Below, in pieces: positions 59,001 to 64,000 of a stretch of 64,000 nucleotides of DNA. Each line of letters opens with the position of its first letter. The stretch's first letter is position 1. This DNA is from Hydractinia symbiolongicarpus (Eukaryota; Cnidaria; Hydrozoa; Anthoathecata; Hydractiniidae), in assembly GCF_029227915.1 (NCBI RefSeq), contig NC_079889.1, positions 9,550,001-9,614,000 on the forward strand, given 5' to 3'. The translations under genes and the position numbers were made by a program. The notes beneath the pieces were generated by a model. It was given only the letters and a program-made list of their open reading frames with translations. It searched no databases and was not told the DNA's origin.

Positions 59001-62000
59001 GGAAGTGTTCGAGCGAATGTACTCTGAAGAGTTCAGCATTGATCTTTTGCATTCTTGGCGGCAGGTGGGATTTACTTGTGTGTAGTGTAATTGTCTTTTA
59101 CCAGTTAACGAATTTTCCTTTCCTTGCCACATTTGCAACCCCTGTAAGAAACATTCATAGTTGAGTTTCATCGCCTGTTAAGTTTGGTTTTAATCTGGCA
59201 TTTAATTAGCGGAGTCATATTGAATATTCATAGGAAGATAGATGAAGAGTTTCATTTAATTGAAAGAAAGTGTCTGCTGAAGACTGTTTGCAGACCTAGG
59301 GACAGGAATATGGGTTAAAACCTTCCTACCTTTTACAGAAATCTTGTTTTACCTTTTCTGTTTGTTTATTTTTTACCCATTTTTCCTAAGAATTGTGTTG
59401 ATATGAGGATCGTATTATATGAGCACATTCTTTAGAGGGGAAAAACTTCTAGATTTTAAATGTAACACTTAATTGTTCGAATTTATTGTGCATGTATTTG
59501 TTACTTTTTTTTTCTTTTTTGTTTGTGTTTTAATCAATAGAGTTTCTTGTTTATTTTAGTGTGGTGGTTATGGTATTGCATCTGCAGTCTATCATGAACA
59601 GTTAAAGCATCTGCGAAAGTCTGACATGCCACTAATAGAATATGTCGAAGTGGTGGAGAAAGTTTATGGATTCTTGTGAGTTCTCTTTGCTTTCTGTGTT
59701 ATCTAACAATATGCCGATTTTTGGTAAAGTAATTTCGTGTCTTTGTTTTTCTTTTGCAAATTTATATTTCAAATTTTCTAAAAAAAAGTTAAGTTGATTT
59801 ATTTTCTTAAATTTCGCGAAAAAGATTCTGTGCGAAAGTTCCCGAAATGTCAATTCGCGACAATAAATCTTTGCGATATAATGACTCATTAGCTACAGTT
59901 AATTTTTTTTTTCTCAAGAAATTTTCTTTTTTTGTAGTTGAAAAAATAATGGCCAGCCTATGTGATGTAAGCAAGTTTAATTAAAGGCTACTGTATCTTA
60001 TAAATAGGCTTTAAATAAATTAAAATGTCGTAAATATATTCTTCGCAAAAAACCTTAAGTGGTCCATTGTTTTAGCGAAAATTAATCAACTTATGGTATT
60101 TTGCATGCAGTGTCTTGTTATTTCTGTGATTTCAAATTATTTCCGTTAATATTGTTAACTGTGGCCTTGTTATTATTGAAGAGCCTTGACGTAATATTAA
60201 TAAATCATGACATTTTTCTAGTTGCAATGCCTTAATAATTTCAAAATTTCCCTTAGAATTCAAGCTGGCCAGTACTCTGAAGCGTTGGGTTTAATGCAAG
60301 AGCGCCTCGCTGATGAGATGGACCAACTTGGTCAGAGGAATGATGAGTTGGCCGATGTTTACCAAAACATGGCGCTCTGCAAAAGTGAAATAGATAAAGC
60401 GCATCAATACATGAATGATGATCAGCTCGATGATAACAAATTGATTGTGGAGTATGGAAGAAAATGTCTGGAATATCGGAAGCATTTAAGTGGTACTGAT
60501 AACGATGTACGTAATGCGGTTTTCTTTATTGTCCTTGTTTTCTATTGACAAAGCTTACGATATCTCTCGCTTATTAAATATGAACCTAGAATTAGAAGGT
60601 TAAACTATTCACGCCTGTGATTGGTATTTTTATATCTAATGGATAAAATTTTAACTAATATTTTAAATTCGCTATTTCGCCGAATCTGTGTGATATTTTT
60701 TGCCACTGGCGCAAGACATCGTCTTACAGAATTGGTAACCACTATTTGGAGACTACTTGGTGGAGCTGCAATGCTCGTTACACATTTAACACAGCGGGAG
60801 AAATTGGAGGATCGGTTACCTCTGTTAACACCACGTTGGTAGGATAGTTGCACTTTGAAGATTTAGCACGGGATGAGAGATTGGTGGGAAGGATACCTCT
60901 ATTACCACCGCGTTGGTAGCATAGTTGTGGCTTTAACAACGAAAAGAGTCACAAGTGAAACAAAAACAAAATTTCTGCACATGTCGCGTTTACCTTAAGG
61001 AATGTTCTGTCACATTTGTGGCAGTATGTTATCCATCAAATACCCTGTATTATGTAATATAATCATAAGGGACATTGCATTCTCTTTTTTAGTATCGTTG
61101 CGCACTTGCCAACATTTTAATCTCGCATCATTTGAGTAACGTTGCAGATATCACTTACGAAGCAAAGCCTCGCCAAGAAGCCTTCCAAGCTATCGACGCT
61201 GCTATTAAAGTCTTTACAGAGGTATGTGCAAAGAAATAACACAGCTTCGGCTGAAGGAAGGAGTAAGTGAGGAGATAAGGTTAGGGAAATGTGAGTTCTC
61301 TCAGTGGGTTTTCCGATTTAAGGCGAATATAATAATTTTGTTTGAGTTAGTTGAGACTTAAAATTACTGTCCCATGATTTATTGTACTTTGTGGTCCACC
61401 AAAGAAACTTGGAACTTTTATATTTTTTCCTTTGTTAAAAAAAATTGGGCGTAACTGCTCTGTCGGCCGGTAGGATGTTTAATTTTGGTTGTTTTAAAAT
61501 TACCTGACTCCTACCAAACACTGGTTTGTAAAAAAAAATCGGATGATACGATTGGTTTGGGGTCATTAAAACAGGGCTTTGTGTCACACTAACTAGTTTG
61601 GGAAGTCATTGTTAGAATAGAAGCATAAAAACGTAGACAAATAAAAAACGAAAAAGTTACTCATCTAAAACCTTGATTGAACAATGTTACAAATTTGTTT
61701 CTTGAACGTACAAAAAGTTTAAAATCAGACCTTGAATTCCAAAAACAAATTAAGATCGATCTGTACGTTTTAACCGGTCAGGATCTTTTTAATATAAATC
61801 TGTTTTCCAGTTTTTTGAAAATATGGGCTAATTAATTGCATGAGATATGTGGTTATCTCATGCTTCAAACCCTGTTAACAATTGCGTTCGTTAGAGTTAC
61901 AAGATATTGTTATTTCTGGATCAGATCCAAAAAAAATTTACCCAGCATTCATTTTTTGAGTTTCGGTTGACTGACAGCGAACATATCTATTAAATCCAAG

Positions 62001-63307
62001 TGTGCTTTTGAAGGTATTCAACGGGACAACTACTGAGTTCTAAATAATGTCCTTAGTTTTATTTTAGTTAAATGATGTAGGCCACTTGGCAGAATGTATG
62101 ATGACAAAAGCCATCATTGACTTCCAACAACCATTTGAAGGTCGTGAGAAGGTGAGTTTGGTATTGATGTACTTTTAATTCACAGCTGATAATGCAACGA
62201 CAGTTGAGGTCGTTTAAGTCGATGAAAATTTGTTTTCTTAAGGTTCTAAACTCATTTAAATCCTTAAAGACTTTTTAAATTCCGTACTGTGACAATTTAT
62301 TAGAGGTTAGAGGCTTGTTTAAAAGTGTTATTATTTTAAAAGTAAAGCTGTTTCGGAGAAAATCCATCTATATGGCGCTGATGACCTATGTTATCCGAAA
62401 AGCTTATACTTTAAGAAATATTATTTTAAACAAGTCAATTATAAAGGTTTTATCTAGTTTGAACCCTTGTTTTTAGCTCTTGAAAGATTCCCTCGCGCTG
62501 TGTTTAAAAGGCTACGGAGAGAAGCATCTTCTTACAACACGTATTTTGTTAAACACCGGCATCGCATACGAAATGGTCGGAAGTTACGATAAAGCTTTCG
62601 ATCATTTTAAACGCCTAAAGACAACATGCATGGCGGTAAGAATATGTTGACTGTGCCTATGGGTGAATACATGCATTCCCATGTATCCATCTGCCAATAT
62701 GATAAGGGTGCCGAAATGATAAAGGTATGGATAAAAATTTATGGAAATTAGGAATAGGGTAAAAATTGTCGAAAATGTAACGGTTTTCTGTCTTAAGGAA
62801 ACATTTCTTAATAAATAATTCTTTTTAACGGGATTTTACGTTATGTAAAGATTCTAAAACATCCTTGTAAAAATAAAATCTTAATTTTTAAAAATCCTAA
62901 ACTACCTGATTTTTCAGTAAAAACTCTCCTTCAATTACATTGTTCACCAAATTATTTACATTTTGCATCAGCTCACGCTAAAATGACATCTGATCAATCC
63001 AATTTGTTTTTGTCTTTTAGTTCCTTTGACATTCTTGGTTGAAGTTGTACTTTCCCTAATTCCATTTCTCCGTAAAACCAACCTCCTATTCAAAAAAATT
63101 TAAAAAATCATTCTATGTTCCCCCAACTTTTCCAAAAATAGTTGCGAGATGAGTAGGAAAAATTATTTAACCACATTCTCAATTGTATGTTTTTAGGTGT
63201 TTGGTCCTGGCCATCCAAAAACAGTTCGAGCTATCAACACCTTGGCCGAACCGAGATATAAAAGAATGTTAGAACATGAAGCAAGAAGTGTTCCCGAAAC
63301 AGCATAA
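41056..63307 (+). CDS. Myristoylation-motif DUF4062-NACHT-TPR protein (NPHP3/TTC41-like STAND NTPase)
   Basis: 25 coding exons, all GT/AG with matching phases (1132 codons plus TAA): 41056-41101, 41599-41728, 43803-44028, 44395-44463, 45179-45285, 45861-45994, 47506-47639, 48440-48544, 48854-48946, 49046-49102, 51222-51367, 52214-52322, 53534-53638, 54083-54256, 54857-55044, 56121-56452, 57071-57230, 58253-58358, 58936-59064, 59560-59675, 60257-60506, 61093-61221, 62068-62151, 62477-62635, 63197-63307. The start MGHIISKKK fits N-myristoylation (Gly2, Ser6, basic 7-9). DUF4062 is at about 112-240 (RLFVSSTFKDF 114-124, DLRWG 154-158). The NACHT NTPase has Walker A GFAGAGKS 386-393, Walker B ICIFIDAVNQ 478-487, sensor RVVIST 509-514 and NPLW 575-578. 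A winged-helix-like region is followed by a charged Glu/Lys insert at about 650-719. KLC-like TPRs run from about 890 to 1110, clearest at 1067-1106. NPHP3 is myristoylated and ciliary; TTC41 and DDB_G0287407-type proteins share this layout. The NPHP3 coiled coil is not seen. Family sure; orthology open. Confidence 0.85.
41985..42710. mobile_element. Intronic inverted-repeat element with ACGAGTGC motifs
   Basis: In intron 2, CACACGCGCACTCG... (41985) faces, in inverted form, ...TTAGCGTGTG (ending 42710). The two sides share TAAAAAATA..CGAGTGC and GCACTC words repeated near both ends. This resembles the ends of a non-autonomous DNA transposon of about 726 bp. I could not find a target-site duplication, so the class stays open. 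Confidence 0.35.
46363..46688 (-). mobile_element. 5'-truncated copy of the RTE-like element, in intron 6
   Basis: Reverse-complemented, this stretch follows 24645-24961 closely. Both contain CCGTTTTCCATGCTAGCATG-type sequence, TGGCAGGAGGTTATAAGGAC, GGGGCACTTGGAAAG and the terminal GATGATG tail. Only the RT C-terminus and tail remain. A local duplication (TCTGGATAACA twice, about 46620-46643) arose within the copy. It sits opposite to the host gene's direction. Confidence 0.75.
47205..47280. repeat. Repeat shared with 50168-50242
   Basis: GCTGTCGAAGTATA, CTTGTTTGTAACATGATAA and ATCAATGAC follow the same order as GCTGTCGAAATGTACC, CTTGTCATGACATGATAA and TTCAATGAC at 50168-50242. The second copy follows a Penelope-like relic, so both are probably the 3' region of that element. 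Confidence 0.4.
48770..48825 (+). repeat. Possible Helitron-like 3' end, in intron 8
   Basis: GCTGTGGCTTCTTCCACAGGC forms a stem (CTGTGG/CCACAG) followed by TAACCAGTTAG, similar in layout to CCCGTGG...CCACGGGCTAACGACTAG of the 36.6-37.2 kb array. It is weakly conserved and may be a decayed member. Confidence 0.3.
49855..50242 (+). pseudogene. Penelope-like GIY-YIG relic, in intron 10
   Basis: The frame from about 49858 reads CKDCDAVYVGKTKRMLKQ, then NEANSWKNDHIEW, to a stop near 50005. CxxCxxxYVGxTKRxLKxR, followed some 25 residues later by H-C-W-x-x-D-H, is the usual pattern of the Penelope-like GIY-YIG endonuclease. The stretch between is shortened. Further 3' sequence (50168-50242) resembles 47205-47280. 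Confidence 0.5.
55551..56095. repeat. Minisatellite, 22 copies of a 23-26-bp unit, intron 15
   Basis: 22 consecutive units of the form AATGTCTGCTAAAAATTG followed by TGTTT, TGTTTT or TGTTTTG. Variants are TATGCT, TGTGCT and TCTTCTGA. The three-unit variant pattern (TGTGCT, TCTTCTGA, TCTGCT) at copies 5-7 recurs at copies 20-22, showing segmental duplication within the array. The array ends 25 bp before exon 16, which itself opens with GGAAATTGTGTTTGAA. Confidence 0.9.
57302..57695. repeat. Minisatellite, ~18-bp unit, about 22 copies, intron 17
   Basis: Units GAAGTTGNGTGATAAATT and GGGTTAGGGTGATACATT alternate with small variants in a head-to-tail array. The minus-strand frames of IYHPTSMYHATS type are translations of this repeat and not genes. 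Confidence 0.85.
58791..58850. repeat. TTAATTAA-rich palindromic simple repeat, intron 18
   Basis: GTTAATTAACTAATTAACTA and related AATTAAC words are repeated about six times. The sequence is self-complementary and AT-rich. Confidence 0.6.
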
Positions 63308-64000
63308 CATGCATCATCACATTTACCCAGTGCACGCACACGAGGCTCGTCAATCAAAACGAGGCTGACAAATGGACTGGTTGTGATGTGTCAATGTTTA
63401 TGCTATGTTTTTTAAGGGTTAAAATATTCTATCAGCACTTAACTAAGATAGTGATGTATAAATTTTTTGACAGACATTTTTGTATGTGTGCTAGTTTGAT
63501 TTTTTTGTCATATAGGACTGGCATGTTGAAACTCACTTTAGGTAACTCTTTAATCTCGGCAAATCTTTCAATGTTAACCCATGCAACTCTAAATAAACCG
63601 ACATAAAAAGTCGCGCTTTTTACTGCTATTTGGAACTTCTCTTTGGCCGAATTTTACTTTTGTCTCGTGGAAACGCGGCCTTACTTATCCGATGCAATGT
63701 TTAATCTTTAATTATTTTTTTTACCCAAAACTTGTGTGTAAGAACTGAATTTATTGACCGAGTTCGTTAAGCATCTTTTACATCAGGAAATAAATATTTT
63801 GTCCAGTGTGAATTAATTGCGCATTTTTCTAGATGACTTCTTTATTGTGATTTTTTTTTTGTCCTCTGTCATATTTTGTTATGATTTGAAGAACATTGAG
63901 TAGGTTATGTAAAGTGCGACGATATGTATGCAGGCCAGGCTGACGTTTTTAAAAATATTATTTGTTTGAATTTTTTATATTAGTCCGCAGAATTTTGTTA
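63308..64000 (+). other. 3' UTR and flank of the NACHT-TPR gene
   Basis: Non-coding sequence after the TAA at 63305-63307, with AATAAA at 63592-63597 and again at 63789-63794. No further gene is seen before the window ends. Confidence 0.45.
63592..63597 (+). terminator. Polyadenylation signal AATAAA (NACHT-TPR gene)
   Basis: First AATAAA after the stop codon, 285 bp downstream. A second stands at 63789-63794, so two 3' UTR lengths are possible. Confidence 0.45.

Noticed and set aside
41056-63307. Naming the gene NPHP3 outright
   Set aside because: The domain order and myristoylation start fit, but the coiled coil is absent and TTC41 and DDB_G0287407-type proteins share the layout. Orthology needs a tree.
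1-64000. Prokaryotic-type defence islands, CRISPR arrays or operons
   Set aside because: All supported multi-exon genes have spliceosomal introns. The regular repeats found are minisatellites without spacers.

Overview
The window is AT-rich animal DNA. Its genes have many exons with GT/AG introns, and repeats fill the space between them. Two genes can be followed exon by exon with every splice phase matching. With two intronless receptor genes, retrotransposon relics of CR1/L2-like, RTE-like and Penelope-like type, and Helitron-like tandem units, the picture fits a non-bilaterian metazoan, most likely a cnidarian and perhaps a hydrozoan. The species call is inference.

Layout. 1-10 kb: two paralogous single-exon seven-transmembrane receptor genes, both on the minus strand (197-1084 and 8767-9672). 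Between them lie tRNA-like repeats, a reverse-transcriptase scrap, a TGCC-rich minisatellite and a Helitron-like tandem pair. 10-18 kb: no complete gene. It holds a Penelope-like relic, diverged duplications, tandem repeats, a perfect 21-bp-arm hairpin (15360-15406), an inverted tandem array (17028-17439) and two coding-like exons (14439-14764). 18.2-25.4 kb: a nested transposon block. Imperfect terminal inverted repeats bordered by TA enclose two decayed non-LTR retrotransposons placed head to head.

27.95-35.2 kb: an 8-exon plus-strand gene (1227 codons), the GLTSCR1/BICRA homologue. It has a long Gln/Ser/Asn-rich N-terminal part, the conserved GLTSCR1 domain and an acidic tail. 35.2-41 kb: intergenic, with a striking head-to-tail array of about 120-bp Helitron-like units (36.56-37.2 kb) and dispersed repeat motifs.

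41.06-63.3 kb: a 25-exon plus-strand gene (1132 codons) encoding an N-myristoylation motif, a DUF4062 domain, a NACHT/STAND NTPase and kinesin-light-chain-like TPRs. This is the architecture of the NPHP3/TTC41/DDB_G0287407-like family. Its introns carry two large minisatellites, a truncated copy of the RTE-like element seen at 24 kb and a Penelope-like relic.

The four genes show no common pathway. The two receptors are a local duplication. BICRA (nuclear chromatin remodelling) and the NACHT-TPR gene (probably membrane-tethered signalling or cilium) are simply neighbours on the same strand. I found no prokaryotic-type system, CRISPR array or rRNA.
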